Below the pieces are notes generated by a model. It made no database searches, was not told the origin of the DNA, and saw only the letters and a program-made list of their open reading frames with translations. DNA of 64,000 nt, from NCBI GenBank assembly GCA_023251135.1, contig JAHEZJ010000023.1, positions 44,720-108,719 on the forward strand. The letters are read 5' to 3'. The DNA comes from Flavobacterium sp. (GTDB lineage Bacteria; Bacteroidota; Bacteroidia; Flavobacteriales; Flavobacteriaceae). A program made the translations under genes and the position numbers. Numbering within the stretch: position 1 is the stretch's first letter; every line of letters begins with the position of its first letter. Shown here one piece after another: positions 51,243-61,877 of the stretch.

Positions 51243-52541
51243 TTAAAGTGCCTTTTTGGGTACTCTTCTTAAAAGGAAAATTGCAGTAACAAAAAAGACG
51301 GCTAAAATTACAATTGCAGCACGCGGACTTCCTGTTATTTGGTCAATGATCCCGTAAACACACATTCCGATTACAATTCCAATCTTCTCAGCTACATCAT
51401 AAAAACTAAAGAAGGAAGCGGTATCCTCGGTCTCGGGTAATAGTTTTGAATAAGTAGAACGGGACAGTGCCTGAATACCACCCATCACAAATCCGGCAAC
51501 GGTAGCCATAACATAAAAATGCATAGGCAAAATGATAAAATAGGCCAAAGCACAAAATACAGCCCAAATACTATTGATAAAAATTAAAGTAGGGATGTTT
51601 CCAAATTTAGCAGAAGCTCTGGAAGTCAGAACAGCTCCTACAACAGCTACTAACTGAATAATTAAAATACATTTAATTAATCCGATCGTACTGTCTTCTT
51701 TAGTTGCCCATTGAATTTCCTGTGCTCCAAAATAAGTAGCCACAAGCATTACGGTTTGTACCGCCATACTTGAAACAAAAAATCCGCTTAAATATCTTCT
51801 TAAAGGAATGTTTTCTTTTAACAATGCCCAAACCTTCTTTAACTCTTTAAAACCGTTGAAAACAACTGCACTCGTTAATTTTTGTCCGCTGGCTTTACTT
51901 CCCTTTGGCAAATAAAAATAGGTATACTGACTGAATAAAATCCACCAAATCCCTACCATTATAAACGAATAACGCATAGCTTTCATTCTAGCTATATCGT
52001 CTTCTGCCCCCATTATCATCACAAGATTGATAACTAACAAAATAACACTACCAATGTATCCCATTGAATATCCTTTGGCACTAATTTTATCCTGCTGTTC
52101 TTCAAAAGCGATATCCGGTAAATAAGAATTGTAAAAAACCAAACTCCCCCAATACCCCAGCAATCCAAAAAAGTAAAAAGCCAGTCCGACATAAATATTA
52201 TCAAGATCAAACCAGTATAATCCCATACAGGACAAGGCTCCCATATAGCAAAAGAATTTCATGAATACTTTTTTGTTCCCTACATAATCCGCAATCCCGG
52301 ATAACAAAGGAGATATAAACGACACTACTAAAAAAGCCGCTGCAGTAATAAAACTAATTAAGGCAGAATTTTTAAGGTGCATGCCAAATACATCAATATA
52401 ATGGTCACGGTTTGAGAATAAAGCTTCATAAAATATCGGAAATACTGCCGATGCGATGGTTAGTGTATAAACGGAGTTTGCCCAATCGTAAAATGCCCAG
52501 GCATTCAATAGTTTCTTATCTCCTTTTTGTAGGTTTTTCAT
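51243..52541 (-). CDS. MFS transporter of the UMF1 (Atg22-like) family
   Basis: A 432-residue inner-membrane protein with 12 predicted helices. The opening LNAWAFYDWANSVYTLTIASAVFPIFY is the UMF1/Atg22 family signature, and MGGIQALSRSTYSKLLPE is the second conserved motif. Yeast Atg22 exports amino acids from the vacuole; bacterial members have no settled substrate. The gene stands alone with a TTTG-N18-TAAATTCG promoter upstream. Confidence 0.92.
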   Translation of the reverse strand: MKNLQKGDKKLLNAWAFYDWANSVYTLTIASAVFPIFYEALFSNRDHYIDVFGMHLKNSALISFITAAAFLVVSFISPLLSGIADYVGNKKVFMKFFCYMGALSCMGLYWFDLDNIYVGLAFYFFGLLGYWGSLVFYNSYLPDIAFEEQQDKISAKGYSMGYIGSVILLVINLVMIMGAEDDIARMKAMRYSFIMVGIWWILFSQYTYFYLPKGSKASGQKLTSAVVFNGFKELKKVWALLKENIPLRRYLSGFFVSSMAVQTVMLVATYFGAQEIQWATKEDSTIGLIKCILIIQLVAVVGAVLTSRASAKFGNIPTLIFINSIWAVFCALAYFIILPMHFYVMATVAGFVMGGIQALSRSTYSKLLPETEDTASFFSFYDVAEKIGIVIGMCVYGIIDQITGSPRAAIVILAVFFVTAIFLLRRVPKKAL

Positions 52542-52565
52542 AGTAATGGTTTTGTTAACAGGCTA

Positions 52566-52595
52566 CGAATTTATCTTTTTTTTATCATAATCAAA
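52566..52595 (-). promoter_or_regulatory. Promoter of the UMF1 transporter gene
   Basis: Minus strand: TTTG (52592-52595) then 18 bp, then TAAATTCG (52566-52573), one mismatch from TAnnTTTG. This matches the Flavobacteriia -33/-7 layout; transcription would start near 52559, 18 nt before the ATG. Confidence 0.55.
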
Positions 52596-52640
52596 TCAAT
52601 TTTCACTAATTCGTGTATTAATAAATTATCACCAAAAAAA

Positions 52641-52666
52641 AAGCTACTCTAAAAAAGAATAGCTTT
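52641..52666 (-). terminator. Terminator of the M48 peptidase gene
   Basis: AAAGCTAcTCT and AGAaTAGCTTT arms around a short A-rich loop, followed on the minus strand by TTTTTTTT. It lies about 20 bp after the stop at 52688. Confidence 0.75.
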
Positions 52667-52687
52667 GTGATATTTACGGTAAAAAAT

Positions 52688-53500
52688 TTATTTAATAATC
52701 CCAACTTTAAGTGCTGTCGCTCTTGCTTCGGGAATTAAAGCTCTAATATTGGCAATCCTTGTAGCATCAGACGGGTGCGTACTCATAAACTCCGGTGTGC
52801 TTCCTCCTCCTGATTTGGCTGACATTCTGCTCCAGAACGAAATCGCATCATCGGGGTTGTAACCTGCAATTGCCATCAGAGTTAGTCCAATTTTATCTGC
52901 TTCGGTTTCATTACCTCGACTGAAAGGCAGCATTACACCAACCTGAGTACCAAGTCCGTAGGCCTGTGCAAATATCTCCTGCGTTTGTTGCGTTTTACCG
53001 CTTGTAGCAGCTCCCAAAGCCACGCTTCCTATTTGTTGTAATTGTGCAGCACTCATTCTTTGTGCGCCGTGATTGGCTAAGGCATGCGAAACCTCATGTC
53101 CCATAACAGTGGCTAAACCGGAATCATTTTGTGTTACGGGCAAAATTCCCGAATACACTACAATTTTCCCTCCCGGCATACACCAGGCATTAACCTCTTT
53201 ATTGTCTACCAGTTTATATTCCCAGCGGTAATCTTTCAAATATTGTGATTGCCCTAAGTAAATCAGGTATTTTTCGGCTGCCGCTTTAATTCTTGTTCCT
53301 ACAGCTTCTACTTTTTTGGCATCTGCTGTTCCTGTAATCACTTTGTTTTCGGCTATAAAAGTATTGTATTGCTGAAACGAGGAAGGAAACAATTCGCTAT
53401 TGGAAACAAAATTCAAATTTTGTTTTCCTGTAATTGGATTTGTCGCACAACTGCCTGCCAGAATTACGACAAAAAGGCCTAATACTAAATGTTTTTTCAT
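52688..53500 (-). CDS. M48-family metalloprotease lipoprotein
   Basis: A 270-residue lipoprotein (lipobox LAGSC, Cys18) with zinc motif MGHEVSHALANH (His135, Glu136, His139) and third ligand Glu198 in RGNETEADKIG. The layout equals the LoiP/YggG-type periplasmic Zn proteases, which take part in outer-membrane quality control. It is monocistronic, divergent gene spacing being 87 bp to the GH31 stop. Confidence 0.92.
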   Translation of the reverse strand: MKKHLVLGLFVVILAGSCATNPITGKQNLNFVSNSELFPSSFQQYNTFIAENKVITGTADAKKVEAVGTRIKAAAEKYLIYLGQSQYLKDYRWEYKLVDNKEVNAWCMPGGKIVVYSGILPVTQNDSGLATVMGHEVSHALANHGAQRMSAAQLQQIGSVALGAATSGKTQQTQEIFAQAYGLGTQVGVMLPFSRGNETEADKIGLTLMAIAGYNPDDAISFWSRMSAKSGGGSTPEFMSTHPSDATRIANIRALIPEARATALKVGIIK

Positions 53501-53587
53501 GATGGTGGTATTATAACAACATACAAAAATACAATTATTATTTTTTTCAGGATTTATATAATTATCAAAAAAAGTATCAGGATTTCT

Positions 53588-55987
53588 TTATTCGCCAATA
53601 ATGTGAAGTTCGTTAAACTCTTTATCGACGATTAGAAAATGATTTTGTTCAAAACCAATTTTATCAAAAGTTACTTTTTCATTGTCTATTTCAATCTCCT
53701 TCACTGTAAAAGGCAGCCCGATTAAATTGATTTTATACTTGCTGTAGGGTGTATCGTATTTACCTTCTTTGTGCAGTTGAACAATCAGTTCTTTTTCTTT
53801 TCCGATAGTCCTGAAAGACAAGAAGCTGTAACGTCCTTTTTTATAATCGTATCCGTCCTGTGCATCTTCGTACACTACCGATTTTTCTTTCCCCAGTTTG
53901 AAATACAAATCCAATGTTAATTCATCAAATTCAAGTTCGCCAACATATTGCTGTATCGGATATTTCGGAATAATAGCTCCCGCTTTTACAAAAACCGGAA
54001 TTTCATCAAATTTGGTATCAATCCACACTTCTCTTCCCCCTACGCTAAATTCGTTGGTCCAATAGTTGTACCACTCGCCTCTCGGGATATACATACGTCT
54101 GCCCACCGCATTTGGTTCAAGGATCGGACACACTAAAATCTGATTTCCAAAGATAAATTCATCATTGCGGTAATGCGTTTGTGTGTCTTCCTGATCGTAA
54201 TACACCAATGGTTTTAACATCGGGACGCCTTCCTCAATATACTGCCAGAACATGGTGTACAAATACGGAAGCAACTGATAACGCAGGCTCACAAACTTTC
54301 GGGTGATGTTGATGACTTCTTCATCAAAAGCCCAAGGCTCCTGATTGCCATGATCTCCTGAAGAATGCGTTCGGCAAAACGGATGAAATACGCCTAACTG
54401 TATCCAGCGGGCATACAATTCACCTGTAGGCTGTTCGGCAAAACCTCCAATATCAGAACCGGTAAAACCCATCCCCGAAATACTCATTCGTTGCACCTGA
54501 ATGTTGGCAATCCATAAATGCTCCCAGGTCGCTACATTGTCTCCTGTCCACGAAGAGGTATAACGCTGTGCTCCCGAATAGGCAGATCTTGTAATGACAA
54601 ACGGACGTTTCGGATAGGCAAAACGTTTGACACCATGATAGGTGGCTCTGGCCATTTGTGTGCCGTAAATATTGTGTGCTTTTCTATGACTGCATGGGTT
54701 TCCGTCATATACGTGACGTACATCCATAGGGAATGTTTTATTTGGGACCTCCATAACAGCCGGCTCGTTCATATCGTTCCAAACACCTTTGACTCCAATC
54801 TCTGAAACTAATTCTTTAAACAAACCTGCCCACCACTCTCTTACTGCAGGATTTGTATAATCAGGAAAATTACATTCGCCCGGCCATACTTTACCTTTCA
54901 TATACGGACCATCAGCTCTTTTGCAGAAGTAATCTTTCTCTAAAGCTTCCTGATACACCCAGTAATCCTTATCTATTTTGATTCCCGGATCAATGATGAC
55001 GACTGTTTTAAAGCCGTCCTCAGCCAATTCGGCAACCATTTTTTTTGGATCGGGAAAATAGTCTTTGTTCCAGGTAAAACATCGAAATCCTTCCATATAA
55101 TCGATGTCAAGATAGATGGCATCACAGGGGATTTTTAGTTCTCTGAATTTTGAGGTGATTTCTTTTACTTTGCTTTCGGGATAATAACTCCATTTGCATT
55201 GGTGATACCCCAATACCCAAAGTGGTGGTAGTTCCGGTTTCCCGGTTAAATCTGTATAATTGGTCACTACATCCTGCATTTGCGGACCGTAGATAAAATA
55301 ATAATTCATTTCTCCGCCTTCTGCCCAAAAGCTGGTAACGTTTCTTCTTTCCTGACAAAAATCAAAAAAAGTTCTGAAAGTATTGTCAAAAAAGATTCCG
55401 TAGGACTGTTTGTTGTGCAAACCAATATAAAAAGGGACTACTTTATATAATGGATCCTGTTCTTTTTGATACGCATATTGATCTGTGGCAAAGTTTTCAA
55501 GTCGCTTGCCTTTTAGATTCATTTGTGTTGCTTTATCTCCTAAACCGTAAAAACACTCTCCATCTTTAGAAGATTTGCTCATTTTTACAATATTGCCTCC
55601 GTATTCGTAACTTTCTTCCCAATGAAAACCAAGTTCGTCTTCCAAAATCAGGAAATCATTCAAATCATAAATCGCCAGACGTAAATCTGCCTTTTGAATT
55701 TTGCATTTTACTTTGCTGGTCCTGATCTGAAAATATGTTTCTTCTTCGGTAAGTTCCAGAAAATTGTAGCCGTGAAGCTGCGTTCGGTCAATTGCATACG
55801 AAAAATCGTTGCTGAAATATCCTTTTGTCGTAAAACGGAACCGGATTAAACTGTCTCTAAGAATAGTGACTTTTAAGATTACTTTGTTGTTGGTATGAAA
55901 AAAAATAGAGTCCCCTTCATGTTGATGCGAAATAATTTTTGATGGGTATAAATCGCCTTTATATTCTAATGCTGTATTTGTAATCAT
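53588..55987 (-). CDS. GH31 alpha-glucosidase, cytoplasmic
   Basis: A 799-residue glycoside hydrolase family 31 enzyme without signal peptide. After an N-terminal galactose-mutarotase-like domain comes the TIM barrel with nucleophile Asp in GVWNDMNEPAV (about residue 404) and acid/base Asp in SSWTGDNVATWEHL (about 482), then the usual C-terminal beta domains. It lies 198 bp downstream of glgB on the same strand. With the glg genes it probably releases glucose from glycogen-derived alpha-glucans or maltooligosaccharides. Specificity (alpha-1,4 versus alpha-1,6) cannot be read with certainty. Confidence 0.92.
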   Translation of the reverse strand: MITNTALEYKGDLYPSKIISHQHEGDSIFFHTNNKVILKVTILRDSLIRFRFTTKGYFSNDFSYAIDRTQLHGYNFLELTEEETYFQIRTSKVKCKIQKADLRLAIYDLNDFLILEDELGFHWEESYEYGGNIVKMSKSSKDGECFYGLGDKATQMNLKGKRLENFATDQYAYQKEQDPLYKVVPFYIGLHNKQSYGIFFDNTFRTFFDFCQERRNVTSFWAEGGEMNYYFIYGPQMQDVVTNYTDLTGKPELPPLWVLGYHQCKWSYYPESKVKEITSKFRELKIPCDAIYLDIDYMEGFRCFTWNKDYFPDPKKMVAELAEDGFKTVVIIDPGIKIDKDYWVYQEALEKDYFCKRADGPYMKGKVWPGECNFPDYTNPAVREWWAGLFKELVSEIGVKGVWNDMNEPAVMEVPNKTFPMDVRHVYDGNPCSHRKAHNIYGTQMARATYHGVKRFAYPKRPFVITRSAYSGAQRYTSSWTGDNVATWEHLWIANIQVQRMSISGMGFTGSDIGGFAEQPTGELYARWIQLGVFHPFCRTHSSGDHGNQEPWAFDEEVINITRKFVSLRYQLLPYLYTMFWQYIEEGVPMLKPLVYYDQEDTQTHYRNDEFIFGNQILVCPILEPNAVGRRMYIPRGEWYNYWTNEFSVGGREVWIDTKFDEIPVFVKAGAIIPKYPIQQYVGELEFDELTLDLYFKLGKEKSVVYEDAQDGYDYKKGRYSFLSFRTIGKEKELIVQLHKEGKYDTPYSKYKINLIGLPFTVKEIEIDNEKVTFDKIGFEQNHFLIVDKEFNELHIIGE

Positions 55988-56185
55988 ATCAATTTTGTAT
56001 TAATTGTATAACGCTAATCTCTCTTTCAAACATACAAAAAAACTCGATAACCCTCTATGAATAAAAGGATTATTCACGAAAACGTTTTTTCTGAATGGCT
56101 GTTAAATATCCTCTTAAAAAATAAACAAATCGATAATTTAAGAACGTGAAACTGATAAAACGGTATTCCGGAAATAACCAATCGT

Positions 56186-58090
56186 TTATACAAATGAATA
56201 AACGGTTACACTTAAAGGCGGCAAATTTAATGCTACCGAAAAATCCCTGCCATCATAAGGCGATGCTTCTATTTTTAGGGCTTCCGAATTTCCAACACCG
56301 CTACCTCCATAAACAACGGCATCACTGTTAAAAATTTCCTGCAGTTGTCCCTTTTGTGAAATACCTATTCTGTAATTTTCGCGTACGACCTGCGTAAAAT
56401 TGCAAACGACAACCAGATTTTCTTTAGGGTTATTCCCTTTTCGGATGTAGGACAAAATAGCGTTTTGATGGTCTGAATAGTTAATCCATTCAAAACCTTC
56501 TCCTGTAAATTGCTTTTCATACAATGCCGGATGGGTTTTATACAATTGATTTAATGCTGTAATTACTTTTTTTACTCCGAAATGGTAATCGTATTGCAAC
56601 AAATGCCAATCGAGGCTTTTCTCAAAATTCCATTCATCGCTTTGCCCAAACTCCGATCCCATAAACAATAACTTGGTTCCGGGATGTGTGAACATATAAC
56701 CGTACAGCAATCTTAAATTGGCAAATTTCTGCCATTCATCGCCCGGCATTTTATTGGCAATTGATTTTTTTCCATACACCACTTCGTCATGCGAAAAAGG
56801 CAGCATAAAATTCTCGGTAAAAGCGTAGGTCATCGAAAAGGTCAAATCGTTCTGATGGTATTTTCGATAGACGGTTTCTTTCTGAAAATATTTTAAAGTA
56901 TCATGCATCCATCCCATCATCCATTTCATTCCAAAGCCTAAACCTCCTGTAAACGTTGGTCTGGACACCATTGGAAACGATGTACTCTCTTCTGCAATGG
57001 TTTGAACTCCATCAAAATTAGCATAAATAACCTCATTAAATTCTTTAAGAAAACTGATTGTATCCAGATTTTCTCTTCCTCCATAAATATTCGGTTCCCA
57101 CTCGCCTTCGTTTCTGGAATAATCAAGGTACAACATCGAGGCAACGGCATCTACCCGCAAACCATCGGCATGATAGTGCTGTAGCCAGAAAACAGCATTA
57201 CTGATTAAAAAAGCACGAACTTCATTGCGTCCGTAATTAAACACCAGACTTTTCCAGTCGGGATGATAGCCTTTTCGGCGATCCGGATGTTCGTACAAAT
57301 GCGATCCGTCAAAGAAACCTAAACCGTGTGCATCGTCAGGAAAATGTGAGGGTACCCAGTCTAAAATAACCCCAATTCCGGCCTGATGCAGCTTGTCTAC
57401 CAACACCATAAAATCCTGTGGTTTTCCGAAACGCGAAGTCGGTGCAAAATAGCCTGTAAGCTGATAGCCCCATGAAGGATCATAAGGATACTCCATCACC
57501 GGCATAAATTCGACATGGGTAAAACCGGTTTCTTTTACATAGGCGACCAGATCATCGGCCAGTTCCAAATAAGTTAAAAAGCGGTTGTTCTCGCCACGTT
57601 TCCACGACCCCAGATGCACTTCGTACACCGAATGAGGTTTGTCTAATGTATTGTTCTCGCGGCGCGATTGCATCCATGTTTCATCCTTCCAGTTGTAATC
57701 CAAATCCCAGACCACCGAAGCAGTATGAGGCGGTTTTTCACAATATAAAGCAAAGGGATCTGCCTTTTCGGTTACAATTCCGTCAATATTCGATTGTATC
57801 TTGTATTTGTACAAGGCTCCTTTCGAAACTTCGGGAATAAATCCTTCCCAAATGCCCGAAGAATCCCAGCGTACCTGCAAAAGATGTTCGCCCTGTGTCC
57901 AGTAATTAAAATCTCCCACAACAGAAACCGATTGTGCTGTAGGAGCCCAAACGGCAAAGTATACTCCTTTTACGCCATCAACTTCAATTAAATGTGCTCC
58001 TAATTTTTCGTACAATTGGAAGTGTTTTCCCGCTTTGAATAAATCAATATCAAAATCCGTAAAGAGAGAATGCGTGATTACTTTAGACAT
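56186..58090 (-). CDS. glgB: 1,4-alpha-glucan branching enzyme
   Basis: A 634-residue GH13 enzyme that makes alpha-1,6 branches in glycogen. It has a CBM48 module (residues ~20-110; FAVWAPTAQSVSVVGDFNYW), the GH13 barrel with nucleophile Asp in GLRVDAVASMLYLDYSR (~313), acid Glu in TIAEESTSFP (~365) and the LPFSHDEVVYGKKS motif, and a C-terminal all-beta domain. It lacks the N1 domain of the E. coli enzyme, as usual for short-type GlgB. It starts 36 bp after glgC. Confidence 0.95.
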   Translation of the reverse strand: MSKVITHSLFTDFDIDLFKAGKHFQLYEKLGAHLIEVDGVKGVYFAVWAPTAQSVSVVGDFNYWTQGEHLLQVRWDSSGIWEGFIPEVSKGALYKYKIQSNIDGIVTEKADPFALYCEKPPHTASVVWDLDYNWKDETWMQSRRENNTLDKPHSVYEVHLGSWKRGENNRFLTYLELADDLVAYVKETGFTHVEFMPVMEYPYDPSWGYQLTGYFAPTSRFGKPQDFMVLVDKLHQAGIGVILDWVPSHFPDDAHGLGFFDGSHLYEHPDRRKGYHPDWKSLVFNYGRNEVRAFLISNAVFWLQHYHADGLRVDAVASMLYLDYSRNEGEWEPNIYGGRENLDTISFLKEFNEVIYANFDGVQTIAEESTSFPMVSRPTFTGGLGFGMKWMMGWMHDTLKYFQKETVYRKYHQNDLTFSMTYAFTENFMLPFSHDEVVYGKKSIANKMPGDEWQKFANLRLLYGYMFTHPGTKLLFMGSEFGQSDEWNFEKSLDWHLLQYDYHFGVKKVITALNQLYKTHPALYEKQFTGEGFEWINYSDHQNAILSYIRKGNNPKENLVVVCNFTQVVRENYRIGISQKGQLQEIFNSDAVVYGGSGVGNSEALKIEASPYDGRDFSVALNLPPLSVTVYSFV

Positions 58091-58126
58091 ATTTGGTTTT
58101 TAAGGCAATAATTAATTTTAAGTCTT

Positions 58127-59407
58127 TTATTCAATTCTAAAATTATCAGAGAGAACCGCTCCTTTTTTAATCACAACAATACCGTCTTTGATACTGTACA
58201 GCTCATTCGTAAAATTATCTAAATGTTTACCGCCGCTGATATGAACGTTATTTCCAATTCTGACATTCTTATCGATCAGCGCATTTTGTATAAAACAATT
58301 TTCTCCAATACCCACATGTATTTTATTGATGGTTGCTTCATGATTCAGCTCGTCTAAGTCCTGATAAAAATCGTTACCCATCACATAACAATTCTCCAGT
58401 ATGGTTCCTGCTCCTATTCTGGAACGGATTCCAATGACCGAACTTTTAATTTCTTTAGCGTTTATAATACATCCCTCAGAAATCAGAGATTGGTTGATGG
58501 TTGAATTTCTAAATTTAGACGGTGGTAACAATCGAGGTCTTGTAAAAATCTTATTGTCGTTATCAAACAAATTAAATTCCGGAATATCGGTGGTTAAACC
58601 AATATTAGCTTCAAAAAAGGATTCAATATTTCCGATATCTGTCCAATATCCTTCGTATTGGTAACTGAGTATTTTATGTTTTCCAACGGCCTGCGGAATG
58701 ATTTCTTTTCCAAAATCCTTTGTTTCCGGATCTGCCATCAGCTCTTCCAGTAATTGTCGATTAAAAATATAAATTCCCATCGAAGCCAGGTATTTTTTAC
58801 CCTTTTCCTTCATATGCTCACTCACATCCGATTCCCATTCTGGTAATAGCGAAGCATCGGGTTTCTCTATAAAAGCCTCTATACAACTCTCATGATTCGT
58901 TTTAAGAATTCCAAATTCAGGTGCGTCTTTGGCATTTACAGGCAATGTCGCGATCGAAATGGCAGCATCTGCCGCAATATGAGCTTCAAGCATTTCGTTA
59001 AAATCCATTTGATACAATTGATCTCCTGACAAAATCAAAGCATGATCAAATTCGTGTTTCAAAAAGTGAGACATACATTGTCTAACGGCATCAGCAGTTC
59101 CCTGAAACCAGGTTGGATTATCAGGTGTTTGCTCTGCCGCTAGTATATCTACAAAGGACTGGCTGAAAATACTAAAATTAAAAGTGTTTTTGATATGCGC
59201 GTTTAAAGATGCCGAGTTGAACTGTGTCAGAACAAATATTTTAAAAATATCCGAATTAATACAATTGGAAATAGGGATATCTACTAATCGGTATTTTCCT
59301 CCAATCGGAACTGCGGGTTTTGATCGGGTTTCTGTTAACGGGAACAAACGTGATCCTTGTCCTCCTCCTAAAATAATGGCAACTACATTTTTCTTCTTAA
59401 ATTTCAT
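58127..59407 (-). CDS. glgC: Glucose-1-phosphate adenylyltransferase
   Basis: Makes ADP-glucose from ATP and glucose-1-phosphate, the committed step of glycogen synthesis. The 426-residue protein has the nucleotide-binding motif IILGGGQGSRLFPLTETRSKPAVP, YRLVDIPISNCINSDI, WFQGTADAVRQ and FIEKPDA, followed by a left-handed beta-helix (KSSVIGIRSRIGAGTILENC). I chose the ATG at 59407, which overlaps the glgA stop (11 bp); a TTG in front (59416) would add three residues. Translational coupling to glgA is likely. Confidence 0.95.
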   Translation of the reverse strand: MKFKKKNVVAIILGGGQGSRLFPLTETRSKPAVPIGGKYRLVDIPISNCINSDIFKIFVLTQFNSASLNAHIKNTFNFSIFSQSFVDILAAEQTPDNPTWFQGTADAVRQCMSHFLKHEFDHALILSGDQLYQMDFNEMLEAHIAADAAISIATLPVNAKDAPEFGILKTNHESCIEAFIEKPDASLLPEWESDVSEHMKEKGKKYLASMGIYIFNRQLLEELMADPETKDFGKEIIPQAVGKHKILSYQYEGYWTDIGNIESFFEANIGLTTDIPEFNLFDNDNKIFTRPRLLPPSKFRNSTINQSLISEGCIINAKEIKSSVIGIRSRIGAGTILENCYVMGNDFYQDLDELNHEATINKIHVGIGENCFIQNALIDKNVRIGNNVHISGGKHLDNFTNELYSIKDGIVVIKKGAVLSDNFRIE

Positions 59408-60824
59408 TTTTCTCAATTATTAGGTTGTATATCTCGATGTATTCTTGGCAAACACGTTCCCAGGAATGATCTGTAGCCATTCCTTTCGCTCTTATCTTCT
59501 TAAAATTAGTCTGATCTTCGTACAATTTCACGGCACGATTTATCGAATAGCAAATATCTCCCACCGAGGCCTGATCATGACATACACCGTTCCCATCGTC
59601 TCCAAAGTCAATAACGGTATCCTTCAGCCCACCCGTTCTTCTCACAATTGGAACTGTCCCGTAACGCAATGCATACATCTGATTTAAACCACAAGGCTCT
59701 ACTCTCGAAGGCATTAAAATATAATCGGATCCGGCATAAATTAAATGTGCCAGTTCTTCATTATAACCAATAAAAACGTTGTAATTTCCTGTGTAATCAT
59801 TTCGCAATTGAACCAACTGTTCTTCAATTACCGAATTTCCTGATCCGAGAATCAGTATATTGATACTTTCAAAATTCTCTGATAACGCCAGTGCGGAAGC
59901 CTGTGGCAGTAGATCTCCCCCTTTTTCCTCAAACAAACGGCCAATAAAACTAAACAAAGGTTTTGTTGCGTCGAGTTCAAACTGCTCACATAATTTTTCT
60001 TTATTCTTTTGCTTCCCGGTCACAAAAGTTTCAATCGAATAATTACTCTCAATCATTTGATCTTTCGCAGGATCCCAAACTTCAAAATCAATTCCATTCA
60101 AAATTCCTTTTGATTTATAGCGAACGGATTTAAACAATGCCTCTAAACCATTGGCAGCATTATTAATCTCGTCCAGATAACTTGGAGAAACCGTGGTTAC
60201 GGCATGAGCACATTTGATGCCCACCGCCAGTGAATTAATCGAATGATCCCATTCTAAGAAACCAACATGTTTTAAGTCAAACTCAGGCAGATAATGCAGT
60301 TTATCAAAACCAAACCAGCCCTGATACAAACCATTGTGTATCGTAATTACAGTTCGTACCTTACTCAGACTTTCATATTTATAGGCATATTTTATTAAAA
60401 ACGGAATCAATCCTGTATGGTGATCATGACAATTTAAAACATCCGGAACTTGGTTTCGGGCCGCAATCCAGTCTAAGGTTGCAATCTGAAACGATACAAA
60501 TCTTTCTATATCATCTTCATATCCGTAAACATTAGGTCGATCGAACAATTCCTTAATCTCAATCAGGTACAATTCATAACCCAACTTGTCCGTCGTCTCT
60601 TTTAGGACACTGAACGGAAAATCGAAATTCCCCAGCTTCACATTCCCCCAATGAACACATTCAAAATCATTTTCTTTCTTAAACTTTGTGTCATAACAAG
60701 GGACTACAACACGAACGTCATGACCTGCATTGGTCTGATATTTAGGCAATGCGCCAACCACATCCGCCAACCCTCCAACCTTTGCCATTGGATAACACTC
60801 TGCACTGATGTGAAATATTTCCAT
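59397..60824 (-). CDS. glgA: Glycogen synthase (ADP-glucose)
   Basis: A 475-residue GT5 glycosyltransferase, first gene of the glycogen operon. The ADP-glucose binding motif KVGGLADVVGALPK is at residues 15-28, and the C-terminal half has FIGRLFEEKGGDLL and MPSRVEPCGLNQMYALRYGTVPIVRRTGGL. The gene starts 138 bp from the divergent alpha/beta hydrolase. No glgP or glgX is nearby, so degradation enzymes are elsewhere. Confidence 0.96.
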   Translation of the reverse strand: MEIFHISAECYPMAKVGGLADVVGALPKYQTNAGHDVRVVVPCYDTKFKKENDFECVHWGNVKLGNFDFPFSVLKETTDKLGYELYLIEIKELFDRPNVYGYEDDIERFVSFQIATLDWIAARNQVPDVLNCHDHHTGLIPFLIKYAYKYESLSKVRTVITIHNGLYQGWFGFDKLHYLPEFDLKHVGFLEWDHSINSLAVGIKCAHAVTTVSPSYLDEINNAANGLEALFKSVRYKSKGILNGIDFEVWDPAKDQMIESNYSIETFVTGKQKNKEKLCEQFELDATKPLFSFIGRLFEEKGGDLLPQASALALSENFESINILILGSGNSVIEEQLVQLRNDYTGNYNVFIGYNEELAHLIYAGSDYILMPSRVEPCGLNQMYALRYGTVPIVRRTGGLKDTVIDFGDDGNGVCHDQASVGDICYSINRAVKLYEDQTNFKKIRAKGMATDHSWERVCQEYIEIYNLIIEKNEI

Positions 60825-60962
60825 TCTTAAGATTTATATGCGTATTAAATACTATTTTGTGAATTATTTTTTTCGGTAAACATCTATTAATGTGCTACTT
60901 TTATGTTTTTTAAATTTAGGAAAAAATAAACAAAGTCCAGCCCCAAAAAAAAATTTATTGAT

Positions 60963-61829
60963 ATGACAAAAAAGGAAAATAATCCTACTAAATCTCTAAA
61001 AATTCCCCAGTTTATTATTGTATCCGCTAAAATTTGTGCCTTTTTTTCAACAAAACTGGTTACCTCTTATGCAGCAAAACTCTTCACAACCCCTATAAAA
61101 CATAAGGTTCCAAAACGTGAACTGGAGATGGAGCAAAAAAGTATTCAAAAAACCATCCCTGTTCCTGCAATTCATAAAAGTGTTGTTACCTACGAATATG
61201 GAAAAAGTGACCGCAAAATTTTACTGGTACACGGCTGGTCTGGAAGAGGTACACAACTGTTCAAAATAGCCGACGAACTTTTAAAGAATGGCTATTCGAC
61301 AGTAAGTTTCGACGCTCCGGCACATGGAAAATCCGAAGGAAAAAGCACCATCATGTCTGAATTTATTGCTTCTATTTTAGAAATCGAAAAACAATTTGGT
61401 CCTTTTGAATTTGCTATAGGTCACTCCTTAGGCGGAATGTCGGTTCTAAATGCAATTAAAGACGGCTTGCAGGTAAAAAAAGCGGTAATAATTGGCAGTG
61501 GCGATATCGTACAGGACATACTGGATGATTTTGTGGCAAAACTCGAATTAAAACAAGAAATCAGTGAACGTATGCGTGCCCATTTTGAAGACAAATACCA
61601 GGTAAAAATGGATGATTTCTCCGCTTATAGAGCCGCTCAAAAAGTCAAAATACCTGTACTGGTCATTCACGATCATGATGATCCCGAAGTTTCAGTAAAA
61701 GCCGGAATCCATATTCACAAACAGTTAGAAAATGGAACTTTGTATCTGACAGAAGGTTTAGGACACCGAAAAATATTAGGCAATCAAAATGTCATCAAAA
61801 AAACGCTGGATTTCATCAAAACATCTTAA
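60963..61829 (+). CDS. Alpha/beta hydrolase
   Basis: A 288-residue alpha/beta-hydrolase fold protein with nucleophile Ser155 in AIGHSLGGMS, Asp240 in VIHDHDDPE and His268 in EGLGHRKI. HGWSGRGTQ forms the oxyanion hole. The N-terminal ~60 residues contain a hydrophobic stretch (FIIVSAKICAFFSTKLV) that may be a membrane anchor. Substrate unknown; it lies divergent from glgA and 48 bp upstream of the endonuclease III gene. Confidence 0.88.
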   Translation: MTKKENNPTKSLKIPQFIIVSAKICAFFSTKLVTSYAAKLFTTPIKHKVPKRELEMEQKSIQKTIPVPAIHKSVVTYEYGKSDRKILLVHGWSGRGTQLFKIADELLKNGYSTVSFDAPAHGKSEGKSTIMSEFIASILEIEKQFGPFEFAIGHSLGGMSVLNAIKDGLQVKKAVIIGSGDIVQDILDDFVAKLELKQEISERMRAHFEDKYQVKMDDFSAYRAAQKVKIPVLVIHDHDDPEVSVKAGIHIHKQLENGTLYLTEGLGHRKILGNQNVIKKTLDFIKTS

Positions 61830-61877
61830 TTTTGTGATGGTTACATTTTATATTGTTTAATTTTAAAGAAGACAAAA